Source of the DNA: Sphingopyxis macrogoltabida
GTDB lineage: Bacteria; Pseudomonadota; Alphaproteobacteria; Sphingomonadales; Sphingomonadaceae
Length of the DNA: 64,000 nt
Direction: 5' to 3'
Assembly: GCF_001307295.1 (NCBI RefSeq)
Contig: NZ_CP012700.1
Span: forward strand, 1,305,001-1,369,000
Both the position numbers and the translations under genes were made by a program. The notes beneath the pieces were generated by a model that was not told the DNA's origin, searched no databases, and worked only from the letters and a program-made list of their open reading frames with translations. Every line of letters begins with the position of its first letter. The stretch's first letter is position 1. Shown piece by piece: positions 56,032 through 64,000 of the stretch.

Positions 56032-57021
56032 TCAGTCGTGCACCGCCTTGATCAGCGGTCCCAGCGGCGATTCGCCGAGCCAGGCGAGTTGCACGTCCGA
56101 CGAGATCTTGTTGATCGCTTCCTGCGGCTTGGCGCCGGGGTGCACCGCACGGCGGAGCGGGCGCGTGCCCGCCGGCATCGCCATGATCTCGGCGATCGCG
56201 CGCGGTACATCGGCGGGATCGGCGCTGCGCCCGCTGCCGTCCTCCTCGCCCATGCCCTTGGTGAAAGGCTCATAGGCGGCGAGCAGCGCGGCATCGCTGC
56301 GCTGTTTCAACGCGCCGGTATAGACATTGCGGTTCTGCCACACGCGCGTCGGATAGCCGCCGGGCTGGATGATCGTCACTTCGATCCCGTGCGGGACGAG
56401 TTCATAGGCAAGCTGTTCGGACAAAGCCTCGACCGCGAACTTGGTTGCCGAATAATGGCCGCCGCCGGGCACGATGACGCGGCCGAGCTGCGACGAGATG
56501 TTGAAGATCTGTCCGCTTTTCGCCGCCCGCATCTGCGGCAGGAGCGCGCGAAGCATGCGCTGGATACCGAGGACGTTGGTGTCGAAGATCAGCTTCGTCG
56601 CCTCCATATCCTGCACCTCGACGGGGCCGGTGATGCCGATCCCGGCATTGTTGATCAGCGTGTCGATGCGCCCGCCGGCGAGGGCGAGCGCCTTCGCGGT
56701 GCCCGCGGCGACCGATGCGTCGTCGGTCACGTCGATCTCGACGATGTGCAGGTCCAGACCGTCCTTGGCGGCCTCGGCCGCCAGCGTCTCGGCCTCCGGA
56801 CGCGGGACGCCGCGCATCGTCGCAATCACCCTGGCACCCGCCCGCGCATAGAGCAGCGCGCCGACGCGGCCGAAACCGCTCGATGCGCCGGTAATCAATA
56901 TGGTGCGTCCTTTCAGCGACGGCGCATCGGGGACAGCGGCATGGAGCAGGGCGGGCGCGGCGGTGAGGGCGGCGGCGGCGGCGATCAGCTCGCGGCGGCT
57001 GGGGCGGGAAGGCTCGGTCAT
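56032..57021 (-). CDS. Short-chain dehydrogenase with a Tat-like signal
   Basis: A 329-residue classical SDR: cofactor loop ILITGASSGFGRVGALLYARAGARV, NNAGIGITGPVE, catalytic Ser in NISSQLGRV and YxxxK in HYSATKFAVEAL. Unusually it begins MTEPSRPSRRELIAAAAALTAAPALLHAA, a twin-arginine-type export signal, whereas most SDRs are cytoplasmic. Folded export with bound NAD(P) by Tat would explain the signal. Substrate unknown. Confidence 0.88.
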   Translation of the reverse strand: MTEPSRPSRRELIAAAAALTAAPALLHAAVPDAPSLKGRTILITGASSGFGRVGALLYARAGARVIATMRGVPRPEAETLAAEAAKDGLDLHIVEIDVTDDASVAAGTAKALALAGGRIDTLINNAGIGITGPVEVQDMEATKLIFDTNVLGIQRMLRALLPQMRAAKSGQIFNISSQLGRVIVPGGGHYSATKFAVEALSEQLAYELVPHGIEVTIIQPGGYPTRVWQNRNVYTGALKQRSDAALLAAYEPFTKGMGEEDGSGRSADPADVPRAIAEIMAMPAGTRPLRRAVHPGAKPQEAINKISSDVQLAWLGESPLGPLIKAVHD

Positions 57022-57076
57022 GACGGGTTCCTTTCGGGCCCATCATGCCTTACTTTCGCGAGCGCTCCAAATCGCC

Positions 57077-57487
57077 TCAGGCCAGCCAGCGCGCGAAGAC
57101 GTGCACCTGCTGCCGTTCCCAGCCGAGATGCTCGTACAGGCCCGCCGCCGGGTTGCCTTCGCGCAGCATTAGCTCGACCTTCGGGCAACCGCGCTGGCGC
57201 AGCCAGTCGCACGCCGTGTCCAGCAATTGCCGCGCCATACCGCGGCCCTGCCGGTCGGGCGCGACGCCGAGATAATAGATCCAGCCGCGATGCCCGTCGA
57301 AACCGGTCATCGCCGTGCCGACGATCCGGCGGTCCTCTTCGGCGACGATCACCGTCGCCGCGTCATGACCTAGCGCACGCCGGAAATCGGCGACAGGGTC
57401 ATTCCAAGGGCGGGTGAGCCCGCAAGCTTCCCAGACCGCCACCACCGCGTCGCAATCGCCCGGCGTTGCGGCGCGGACGCCGATCAT
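57077..57487 (-). CDS. GNAT family acetyltransferase (YpeA-like)
   Basis: A 136-residue GCN5-type acetyltransferase: IGVRAATPGDCDAVVAVWEACGLTRPW, IVGTAMTGFDGHRGWIYYLGV, acetyl-CoA loop APDRQGRGMARQLLDTA and PKVELMLREGNPAAGLYEHLGW. The text resembles YpeA acetyltransferase. Its start overlaps the pth stop (ATGA), so the pair is co-translated. Confidence 0.9.
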   Translation of the reverse strand: MIGVRAATPGDCDAVVAVWEACGLTRPWNDPVADFRRALGHDAATVIVAEEDRRIVGTAMTGFDGHRGWIYYLGVAPDRQGRGMARQLLDTACDWLRQRGCPKVELMLREGNPAAGLYEHLGWERQQVHVFARWLA

Positions 57488-58053
57488 CCCTGCAGCCGCA
57501 GCGCGAGGTCGCTGGCAAAGCGCACGTCATCGCCGTCGGCAAGCCATTTCGCTTCGGCCGCAATCGCGCCGAGCAGGTCGATCAGCGGTTCCGTCTCGCT
57601 CTTGTGATAATTGCCAAGCACATGGCCGGTGACGCGGTCCTTGTGGCCGGGATGACCGATGCCGATGCGGACGCGGCGGAAATCGTCGCCGATATGCTGG
57701 ATCATCGAGCGGATGCCGTTATGACCCGCGGCTCCGCCGCCTCGCTTCACCTTGACCTTCATCGGCGCGAGGTCGAGTTCGTCGTAAAAGACCGTGACGT
57801 CCTGCGGCGTCAATTTGTAGAAATCGAGCGCGGCGCGCACGCTGCGGCCGCTTTCGTTCATGAAGGTAGCCGGTTTGAGCAGCAGGATGCGCTGCGAGCC
57901 GATACGACCTTCCTGGACCCAACCCTGGAATTTCTTCGCGGGCGCCGGGAAGTCGTAGAAATCGGCGATGACATCGGCGGCCATGAAGCCGACATTGTGA
58001 CGGTGCATCGCATATTGGGGCCCGGGATTGCCGAGGCCGACCCAGAGCTGCAT
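57484..58053 (-). CDS. pth: Peptidyl-tRNA hydrolase
   Basis: A 189-residue enzyme that frees tRNA from stalled peptidyl-tRNA. Motifs: LWVGLGNPGPQYAMHRHNVGF (catalytic His), LLKPATFMNESGRSV, VFYDELDLAPMKVKVKRGGGAAGHNGIRSM, RIGIGHPG. Follows rplY by 66 bases; the two are often neighbours. Confidence 0.96.
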   Translation of the reverse strand: MQLWVGLGNPGPQYAMHRHNVGFMAADVIADFYDFPAPAKKFQGWVQEGRIGSQRILLLKPATFMNESGRSVRAALDFYKLTPQDVTVFYDELDLAPMKVKVKRGGGAAGHNGIRSMIQHIGDDFRRVRIGIGHPGHKDRVTGHVLGNYHKSETEPLIDLLGAIAAEAKWLADGDDVRFASDLALRLQG

Positions 58054-58082
58054 GGTGGTGCCTTTCCCGGGTCTGGTGGAAA

Positions 58083-58107
58083 CGCCCCTCCCGCGCGGGG
58101 AGGGGCG
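58083..58107 (-). terminator. Strong GC hairpin between rplY and pth
   Basis: CGCCCCTCCCGC and GCGGGGAGGGGCG form an 11-12 bp stem; no T-run follows on the minus strand (GTTTCC). It may attenuate read-through or stabilise the rplY message. Confidence 0.4.
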
Positions 58108-58119
58108 ATCCTGAAAAGC

Positions 58120-58761
58120 TTAGGCTTCTTCGCCGCCTTCGGCCGCTTCGGCTTCGCCGTCATCCTTCGTCGTGTCGCCGTCGCTCGACTTGAGCGCCGA
58201 CGGAGCGACGATGGTGGCGATGGTGAAGTCGCGGTCGGTGATCGCGCTTGCCACGCCCTTGGGCAGGGTGACGTTGCTGATGTGGATCGAGTCGCCGACA
58301 TCGAAACCGGTCACGTCGATCGCGATCTCGTCGGGGATCTTGTCCGCGTCGCAGACGAGTTCCAGCTCGTGGCGAACGATGTTCAGCACGCCGCCGCGCT
58401 TCAGGCCCGGCGAGGCTTCTTCGTTCTGGAACGAGACGGGCACCGCAACCTGGACCGTGGCGTCCTTCGCGATGCGCAGGAAGTCGGCGTGGATCGGGCG
58501 ATCCTTGACCGGGTGGAAAGCGACGTCCTTGGGCAGGGTACGGATGGTCTTGCCGCCCACGTCGATCATCACGACCGAGTTCATGAAGTGACCCGTCATC
58601 AGCTGCTTCATCAGCAGCTTTTCTTCGACGTGGATCATCAGGGGTTCTTCCTTGCCGCCATAGACAACGGCGGGGACGCGGCCATTACGACGCAGGTCAC
58701 GCGAGGCTCCCTTGCCTCCGCGTTCGCGCGTCTCGGCCGTCAGCGTCAGCTGATCGCTCAT
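58120..58761 (-). CDS. rplY: 50S ribosomal protein L25/general stress protein Ctc
   Basis: A 213-residue long-form L25 that binds 5S rRNA: N-terminal barrel [29 protein letters not shown] and the CTC-type C-terminal domain [29 protein letters not shown], plus an acidic Glu/Ala tail. Upstream of pth. Confidence 0.96.
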   Translation of the reverse strand: MSDQLTLTAETRERGGKGASRDLRRNGRVPAVVYGGKEEPLMIHVEEKLLMKQLMTGHFMNSVVMIDVGGKTIRTLPKDVAFHPVKDRPIHADFLRIAKDATVQVAVPVSFQNEEASPGLKRGGVLNIVRHELELVCDADKIPDEIAIDVTGFDVGDSIHISNVTLPKGVASAITDRDFTIATIVAPSALKSSDGDTTKDDGEAEAAEGGEEA

Positions 58762-58872
58762 GATATTTCTCCGAGAAACAGTTACACAGTTCCGCCACGC
58801 CTCCAGGGATGACCATGACGGAAGCCGGGGCGCTTAGCGGGGAAGGGGCGGAAATGCAAGCGGCACGCGGTC

Positions 58873-59772
58873 CTATTGCACGCGTTTCACTTCCAGCCCC
58901 TCGGCGCCGAGCATCGCGGGAACGCCGTCGGTGCCGACCAGATGGCCGGCGCCGACCGCCAGCAATACGGTACCGGGGCGGTCCAGCCGCTTTCTCACCC
59001 ACGCGCTCCAGCGCCGGTTGCGGTCGGTCAGGATCGCCTGGCGCGCCGCCGGGACCGCATCGACATCCTCGTTGATTACTTTTTCGAGCGCGACGAGATC
59101 GCCGCGCGCCCATGACGCGGTCAGCGCGCGGACGTCCTCGACGGCCTTGTCCGTTCCCTTGACGGCGCGCGTGAGCAGCGTCCGCTGCGTTTGCGGGTCG
59201 AGCGTTTCGAACAGGTTCAATTGCCCGTGCGCCGTTTCGAGGCCGCCGATCGGCTTGCCCGCCGCTGCGAATTGCGCGGTGAGGCGCGATTCTACTCCGC
59301 GCGATGGATCGAATTCGGCATTCTGCGTCACGCGCTGGCCCATCAGGACCATGACCGCCCAGTCGTCGAGCGTATCGCCGCCGAAATCGCCGCCCGTTGC
59401 TTCGAGTGCGCGATACTGCGCCAGCGCTTCCGGCGACAGCCGCTTGTCCATCGGCAGCGGCGCTGATCGCGGCGCCAGCGTCCAGAACACTTCCCCGGCC
59501 GCCGCCAGTTCCTGCGGCGACAGTTCGAGCACCAGCTCGTCGGCCGCATCGGCGACGTCGGCGACCTTGCCGGCGTCCCACTTGGTCCCGGCGGGCAGGG
59601 CGTGCATCGTGCCGAGCATATAGATGCGCGTATCGTCATCCTCGACCAGCCACATCGCGGGCCGGGCGGGCGTTTCGGGTACAGCGGTACCGCAACCGGC
59701 GAGCAGCCACGGCAAGAGGGCCGCCGCGAGGCGGCGCCCCCAAGGCCGGAAAGTAAGCGTGTCGGGCCTCAA
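58873..59772 (-). CDS. TraB/GumN family lipoprotein, second of a tandem pair
   Basis: A 299-residue protein with lipobox LLAGC and the TraB/GumN fold: the first motif MWLVEDDDTRIYMLGTMHALPAG (GTxH) and the last VLLAVGAGHLVGTDGVPAML (GxxH). Family members resemble metal-dependent proteases of the Tiki/TraB group; the substrate here is unknown. It overlaps the upstream paralogue by four bases (ATGA). Confidence 0.88.
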   Translation of the reverse strand: MRPDTLTFRPWGRRLAAALLPWLLAGCGTAVPETPARPAMWLVEDDDTRIYMLGTMHALPAGTKWDAGKVADVADAADELVLELSPQELAAAGEVFWTLAPRSAPLPMDKRLSPEALAQYRALEATGGDFGGDTLDDWAVMVLMGQRVTQNAEFDPSRGVESRLTAQFAAAGKPIGGLETAHGQLNLFETLDPQTQRTLLTRAVKGTDKAVEDVRALTASWARGDLVALEKVINEDVDAVPAARQAILTDRNRRWSAWVRKRLDRPGTVLLAVGAGHLVGTDGVPAMLGAEGLEVKRVQ

Positions 59773-60695
59773 TATTCGATCCGCTCGGCGGTCAGTCCGC
59801 GTTCCTTCAGAAAATCCTGCACGCTATGCTCGCCTGCGAGATGGCCCGCGCCGACGGCGACGAAGACGGTGCCGGGTTGGTCCATTCGCGCCTTGATCTG
59901 GTCGGCCCAGCGCTGATTACGGTCGAACAGCAACACCTTGGCGAGTTCGGGGGTCGCGGCCATGCTTTCGTTCATCGCCACTGCCAGCGCTTCGGTGTCG
60001 CCCTTGCCCCACAGCACCACCGTCTTGTCGAGCGTCGGGCCGAGCTTGTCGATGTCCTTGACCACCGAATTGAGGAAAGCGAGCTGCTGCTTTTCGGGCA
60101 GGCCGTCGAAAAAGCCGAGCTGCTGATCGACCGTCTCGAGCGCCGACACCGGCTTGGCTGCAGCCTTCGCAGCGGCGGTGAGCTGTTTTTCGGCACCCTG
60201 TTCGGGATCGTAGCCCAGCTGGGCGAGCGGCGCGATCGACAGCGTCATCGCAGCGAACCACGGCTCGAACCTGTCGAACTGCGCCACCGGAATGCCGAGG
60301 CCGGTCATCGCCGCCTGATAGGCTTTGAGTTCGTCGGCGCTGAGGCGCGACGAAATCGTCTTGCCGCTCTGGTCGAGGGCGAGCGGAATCATCTTTTGTG
60401 CCATCTCCCCCGGATCTTCGGGCAGCACGATTTCGAGCATCAACTGGTCCGACTTGTCGAAGGCGCGCTTCACTGCATCGTCGAACCAGCCGAGGCCCGG
60501 CTTCAGCACATGGACGGTGCCGAAGAGATAGATGGTCGTGTCTTCGTCCTTCACGACCCACAGCGCGGGATCGACGTCGGTCACCGCCGCCGAGGATTCG
60601 GCCGCGCGCGCCACATTGTGTCCGGGCGCCAGCGCGCATTGCGCGAAGGGGATGACGGCGCAGGAGATCGCGAGCGTCTTCAGCCATTTCTTCAT
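59769..60695 (-). CDS. TraB/GumN family periplasmic protein, first of a tandem pair
   Basis: A 308-residue protein with an N-terminal signal (MKKWLKTLAISCAVIPFAQC) and TraB/GumN motifs LWVVKDEDTTIYLFGTVHVLKPG and VFVAVGAGHLAGEHSVQDFL. About one-third identical by eye to its neighbour (shared VKD.DKLGPTLD / RNQRWADQIKARMDQPGTV region), so a tandem duplication. ATG 60695 starts the signal; the frame to 60938 runs into the next gene. Confidence 0.88.
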   Translation of the reverse strand: MKKWLKTLAISCAVIPFAQCALAPGHNVARAAESSAAVTDVDPALWVVKDEDTTIYLFGTVHVLKPGLGWFDDAVKRAFDKSDQLMLEIVLPEDPGEMAQKMIPLALDQSGKTISSRLSADELKAYQAAMTGLGIPVAQFDRFEPWFAAMTLSIAPLAQLGYDPEQGAEKQLTAAAKAAAKPVSALETVDQQLGFFDGLPEKQQLAFLNSVVKDIDKLGPTLDKTVVLWGKGDTEALAVAMNESMAATPELAKVLLFDRNQRWADQIKARMDQPGTVFVAVGAGHLAGEHSVQDFLKERGLTAERIEY

Positions 60696-60759
60696 GGGGA
60701 ATTGCCTTTCATTTTCGGCCGTTATGGCCGGGGCCGTGCGGGCAGGGAAGGTGTAATAT

Positions 60760-61383
60760 TCAGCGGAACTTGAGCCAGAAATAGACCGCGGCATTGACCA
60801 GCAGCGCCGCGAGGAACAGCAGCATCGCATCGACCGGCGGCACCAGCCCGGCACGGTGCAGCACCCACCATGCGGGCGCCGGAATGATGAAGGCGTAATA
60901 GCCGGCGAGCCCCGCGCGCCAATAGGCTTGCCGCTCATGATCGTCGATCGAGCGTTCGTAGAGCGGGATCAGGACCGCCAGGCCGCCCGCCCACAAGAGC
61001 GCCAGCCCGATGGCGACGGCCGGCGACAAGGCGCCGTTACCGAACAGCGGATCGCCGGGATTGCTCGTCCCGCTGCGATCGAGGATGCCCGACAACACGC
61101 CGATCGTCGCGGCGATGGCGAGGCAGGTCCAGTAGAGCCGCTTGCGCTTCGACCAGCCTTCCCAGAATTTGCCGACCCGCCGCAGGTAAAGGGCCATCGC
61201 GGCCATCCCGGCGAGCAAGGCCAGCCCGGCGCCGACGGCGGCCGGCGGCGCGTTCTCGCCGGCCTCGCGCATCGCGTCGAGATATCCGGCGGCGAGGCCC
61301 ATCAGGAATATCGTGACGAACACGATGACGACCGGCCAGATCAGGCGGGGGCGTTTGCGCTTTCCGGCGGGATCAGATGTCAT
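60760..61383 (-). CDS. Hypothetical membrane protein with XRE partner
   Basis: A 207-residue protein with six hydrophobic segments (for example PVVIVFVTIFLMGLAAGYLDA, GAGLALLAGMAAMALYLRR, AVAIGLALLWAGGLAVLIPLY, PAPAWWVLHRAG). No family recognised. It overlaps the small XRE regulator gene by 11 bases, the common arrangement of a compact HTH protein with a membrane partner of unknown function. ATG 61383 is chosen over the extension to 61458, which lies in the regulator. Confidence 0.78.
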   Translation of the reverse strand: MTSDPAGKRKRPRLIWPVVIVFVTIFLMGLAAGYLDAMREAGENAPPAAVGAGLALLAGMAAMALYLRRVGKFWEGWSKRKRLYWTCLAIAATIGVLSGILDRSGTSNPGDPLFGNGALSPAVAIGLALLWAGGLAVLIPLYERSIDDHERQAYWRAGLAGYYAFIIPAPAWWVLHRAGLVPPVDAMLLFLAALLVNAAVYFWLKFR

Positions 61384-61588
61384 GGCTGCTTCCTTCGAAA
61401 CCATCGTCGAAAATCTCCTCGATCGGCATCGCGAACAGTCGTGCCAGCTTGAAAGCAAGTGGTAACGACGGGTCGTATTTCCCTGTTTCGATTGCGTTTA
61501 CTGCCTGCCGCGAGACGTCGAGCCGGTCGGCGAGTTCGGCCTGGCTCCAGTTCCGCATCGCGCGCAGCACTTTCAGTTTGTTGTTCAT
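61373..61588 (-). CDS. Small XRE-family regulator
   Basis: A 71-residue stand-alone HTH: NNKLKVLRAMRNWSQAELADRLDVSRQAVNAIETGKYDPSLPLAFKLARLF (residues 2-52) with the C-terminal PIEEIFDD. This compact YozG/Cro-like family (about 65-70 residues) typically controls the adjacent membrane-protein gene. ATG 61588 is chosen; the frame extends to 61687 without homology. Confidence 0.92.
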   Translation of the reverse strand: MNNKLKVLRAMRNWSQAELADRLDVSRQAVNAIETGKYDPSLPLAFKLARLFAMPIEEIFDDGFEGSSHDI

Positions 61589-61772
61589 TCGGCGCCTCGC
61601 CAGCCTTCGCGTCGGGTTTGTTCCGGCATGGGCAAAATCGGGCGGAGTGCAACGGAAAGTTTCGCCAAGAGACTGGAGCGCCGCCATTGCAAGCGGCGCT
61701 CCAGCTCAGGTCGCCGGCCGTTACCGGGGAGTACCGGCCGGAGCGAAAGGGCGAAACCTGCCACGCCGGCGA

Positions 61773-62084
61773 TCAGCGCGCGGCGAGCCGGATGCCGCGG
61801 TCGGCCTCGGCAACCGCCCGTTCGGCCTGCGCTCTGGCGCCGTTAGTCGCGGCCGCGATGCATTCGGTGCGTAGCGCCAGTTCGGCCGTGCCGCGCAGAT
61901 CGCTGCGGCAGAGGCGGCGCGCGGCGCTAGCGATCCGCGCTGCGAGCGTTTGCCGGTCGCTTGCCAGAGCGAGGTCCAGATCGCCGATATGGACATATTC
62001 GCTCGCGCTGTAGCTGACAGGAGCGGCGATTGCGGGAGCGCCCAAGGCGAGCGAAAGTGCGAGGATCGCGGCGCGGGTAATCAT
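61773..62084 (-). CDS. UrcA family protein
   Basis: A 103-residue secreted protein of the UrcA family, widespread in sphingomonads: signal peptide (ILALSLALGAPAIAAP), VHIGDLDLALASDRQTLAARI, and two conserved cysteines (RRLCRSDLRGT and RTECIAAATNGA) that should form a disulfide. Function unknown. Upstream bases 62131-62190 hold paired TGTCAGGT/ACCTGACA motifs. Confidence 0.9.
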   Translation of the reverse strand: MITRAAILALSLALGAPAIAAPVSYSASEYVHIGDLDLALASDRQTLAARIASAARRLCRSDLRGTAELALRTECIAAATNGARAQAERAVAEADRGIRLAAR

Positions 62085-62315
62085 GAGGTCATTTCCTTTT
62101 CTGTAACGTTGGTCGTGTTCACCTGTCTTTGTGTCAGGTTTACATGACTATATGTCGTGACTCGCTGACTATGTCAACAACACCTGACAAAAAGCCGTGT
62201 ATCCGTGACATCGGGCGGCATTTTCGAGGTGAACGGCAACGTCACGCGCCTTGACCCTGCGGCCCCGCTGCGCCAAGGGCGGCGGCAATTGTTGCACCTG
62301 CGAAAGAGCGGATTC

Positions 62316-63239
62316 GTGGCCGACCAGGCGGAAAAGAAATCCCTGAGCTTCCAGGACATGATCCTGACGCTGCACGCCTATTGGGCCGCGCGTGGCTGCG
62401 CGATATTGCAGCCATATGACATGCGCGTCGGGGCGGGGACATTTCACCCCGCGACGACCTTGCGCAGCCTCGGCCCCGAGCCGTGGAACGTCGCTTATGT
62501 CCAGCCGAGCCGCCGCCCGACCGACGGCCGCTATGGCGAAAACCCCAACCGTCTGCAGCATTATTACCAGTATCAGGTGATCCTGAAGCCTTCGCCCGCC
62601 GACCTGCAGGAACAATATCTGGGGTCGCTCGCCGCGATCGGCATCGACCCGCTGCTCCACGACATCCGCTTCGTCGAGGACGACTGGGAATCGCCGACGC
62701 TCGGCGCGTGGGGCTTGGGCTGGGAAGTCTGGTGCGACGGCATGGAAGTCACCCAGTTCACTTACTTCCAGCAGATGGGCGGCTTCGACTGCAAGCCCGT
62801 CGCGGGCGAGCTCACCTACGGGCTCGAACGCCTCGCCATGTATATCCAGAATGTCGACAATGTGTACGACCTGCGCTTCTCCGACGCGGTCGGCGATGTC
62901 GCGGCGGTCAGCTATGGCGACGTGTTCCTCGAGAACGAGCGCCAGTTCTCGAAATGGAATTTCGAGGTCGCCGATACCGACACCTTGTTCGCCGGGTTCA
63001 AGGCCGCCGAGGAAGAGTGCAAGCGCGCGATCGCGGCAAACGTCCCGCTCGCCGCCTATGATCAGGCGATCGAGGCGAGCCACCTGTTCAACCTGCTGCA
63101 GGCGCGCGGCGTGATCAGCGTGCAGGAACGCGCCAATTATATGGCGCGCGTCCGCGATCTCGCAAAGGGAAGCTGCAAGGCGTGGATCGACAGCCAGTCC
63201 GAACGCTGGACCCAAAACTATCCGGGGTGGACGCTGTAA
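62316..63239 (+). CDS. glyQ: Glycyl-tRNA synthetase alpha subunit
   Basis: A 307-residue catalytic subunit of the alpha2-beta2 glycyl-tRNA synthetase: [75 protein letters not shown] (in parts), [31 protein letters not shown] 62316 is chosen because it gives the family length; the frame is open to 62205 with unlikely residues. Confidence 0.95.
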   Translation: MADQAEKKSLSFQDMILTLHAYWAARGCAILQPYDMRVGAGTFHPATTLRSLGPEPWNVAYVQPSRRPTDGRYGENPNRLQHYYQYQVILKPSPADLQEQYLGSLAAIGIDPLLHDIRFVEDDWESPTLGAWGLGWEVWCDGMEVTQFTYFQQMGGFDCKPVAGELTYGLERLAMYIQNVDNVYDLRFSDAVGDVAAVSYGDVFLENERQFSKWNFEVADTDTLFAGFKAAEEECKRAIAANVPLAAYDQAIEASHLFNLLQARGVISVQERANYMARVRDLAKGSCKAWIDSQSERWTQNYPGWTL

Positions 63240-63266
63240 TGGTCCACTCTGCGACAACCTTTCTTT

Positions 63267-63348
63267 CCGTTCGTGTCGAGCGAAGTCGAGACACCCATCG
63301 GAATGGCGCTGTCCTTCGGGGCATCTCGGCTTCGCTCGATGCGAACGG
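63267..63348. repeat. REPIN-like twin-hairpin repeat, copy 3 of 3
   Basis: Same arms as the copies at 11545 and 45663, with one substitution in the right arm (CTCGGCTTCG for CTCGACTTCG). It sits in the 133-base gap between glyQ and glyS, so it is transcribed in that operon. Confidence 0.9.
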
Positions 63349-63372
63349 GGTTTGGGGTTCGGAGGATTTGTT

Positions 63373-64000
63373 GTGACCGACTTTCTTCTCGAACTGCGTA
63401 GCGAGGAAATTCCGGCGCGCATGCAGGCCGGCGCGCGCGCCGAACTTGAGAAGCTGTTCCGGGCGCAATTGAGCGCTGCGGGGCTCGAAGCGGGCGCGCT
63501 CACCATCTGGTCGACGCCGCGCCGTCTGGCGCTGATCGCGCGCGATCTTCCGCAAGCGACCGCCGCGGTCAGCGAGGAACTCAAGGGCCCGCGCAGCAGC
63601 GCGCCGCCGCAGGCACTCGAAGGCTTCCTGCGCAAGACCGGCCTGACGCAGGACCAGCTCGAAGACCGCGACGGCGTCTATTTCGCGGTGATCGACAAGC
63701 CCGGCCGCGCGACGGCCGAGGTGCTCGCCGAGGCGATCCCGGCGATCGTCCGCAGCTTTTCCTGGCCGAAGTCGATGCGCTGGGGCAAGCAAAGCGCGAG
63801 CAGCGAAAGCCTGCGCTGGGTGCGCCCGTTGTCGGGCATCGTCGCGATCTTCGGCGAAGATCTGGTGCCATGTGAAGTTAGCGGGATTTCGGCGGGTTTC
63901 GCGACGCGCGGCCACCGCTTCCATTGCCCGGGCGAGATCACGATCGGTTCTGCAGCGGACTATGCCGAAAAGCTGCGCGCTTGCCACGTCATCGTCGACC
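63373..64000 (+). CDS. glyS: Glycyl-tRNA synthetase beta subunit, 5' part (runs off window)
   Basis: The first 209 codons of the tRNA-binding beta subunit: TDFLLELRSEEIPARMQAGA, LTIWSTPRRLALIARDLP, KGPRSSAPPQALEGFLRKTGL, KSMRWGKQSASSESLRWVRPL. Start GTG 63373 has GGAGG ten bases before it. No stop before the window end. Confidence 0.95.
   Translation, partial: MTDFLLELRSEEIPARMQAGARAELEKLFRAQLSAAGLEAGALTIWSTPRRLALIARDLPQATAAVSEELKGPRSSAPPQALEGFLRKTGLTQDQLEDRDGVYFAVIDKPGRATAEVLAEAIPAIVRSFSWPKSMRWGKQSASSESLRWVRPLSGIVAIFGEDLVPCEVSGISAGFATRGHRFHCPGEITIGSAADYAEKLRACHVIVD

Overview
The window looks like a chromosomal segment of a sphingomonad, most likely Sphingopyxis or a close relative. The support is high GC, a PhoK-type alkaline phosphatase very like that of Sphingomonas, a methionine synthase split into two genes, UrcA, a TonB receptor, CopA/CopB, and dispersed twin-hairpin repeats. 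No 16S gene is present, so the genus is an inference.

Layout. Bases 1-20.3 kb are core genome: the 3' end of groL with its terminator, glutaminyl cyclotransferase, a DJ-1/PfpI protein, three small lipoproteins, and a methionine-cycle operon (ArsR-methyltransferase regulator, metF, metH N-part, GNAT, metH C-part). Then follow a beta-helix protein, YbjN, a UbiK-like protein, TspO, TlyA, DsbD, PhoK, ProC, a MarR regulator and IlvE, ending at tRNA-Gln(TTG).

From 20.3 to 37.9 kb lies a decayed integrated element between tRNA-Gln and tRNA-Lys. It opens with a tyrosine integrase overlapped antisense by an AlpA-like excisionase candidate. It closes with the last 73 codons of trbI plus a DUF2274 gene, the right-hand edge of a lost conjugation module. 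Inside are an IS3-family element that cut an ABC-transporter binding protein, a second-site SciP-like gene, a five-gene operon (alternative oxidase, lone receiver, Vitreoscilla-type globin, group III truncated globin, DUF1971), a divergent heme-PAS FixL/FixJ pair, a LysR regulator facing an NTF2-like gene and an SDR broken by an amber codon, a TonB receptor truncated by an IS21-family element, and that element.

From 37.9 to 64 kb the sequence is core again: the rodA-mrdA-mreD-mreC-mreB cell-shape cluster, mutL, a lipoprotein, PhoD, a copper module (CopB, CopA, glutaredoxin-MauE fusion, MerR-type regulator), YchF, a CAP-domain protein, PhoX with a Pho-box-like site, a Tat-exported SDR, GNAT, Pth, L25, two TraB/GumN proteins, a membrane protein with an XRE regulator, UrcA, glyQ and the start of glyS.

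The most interesting unit is the 25.3-29.8 kb block. A heme-PAS kinase that keeps the oxygen-sensing residues of FixL, its FixJ partner and a receiver-only protein resembling FixT sit beside a cyanide/NO-insensitive oxidase and two globins. I infer an oxygen- and NO-responsive respiratory bypass with its own feedback brake, carried as cargo on a mobile element.
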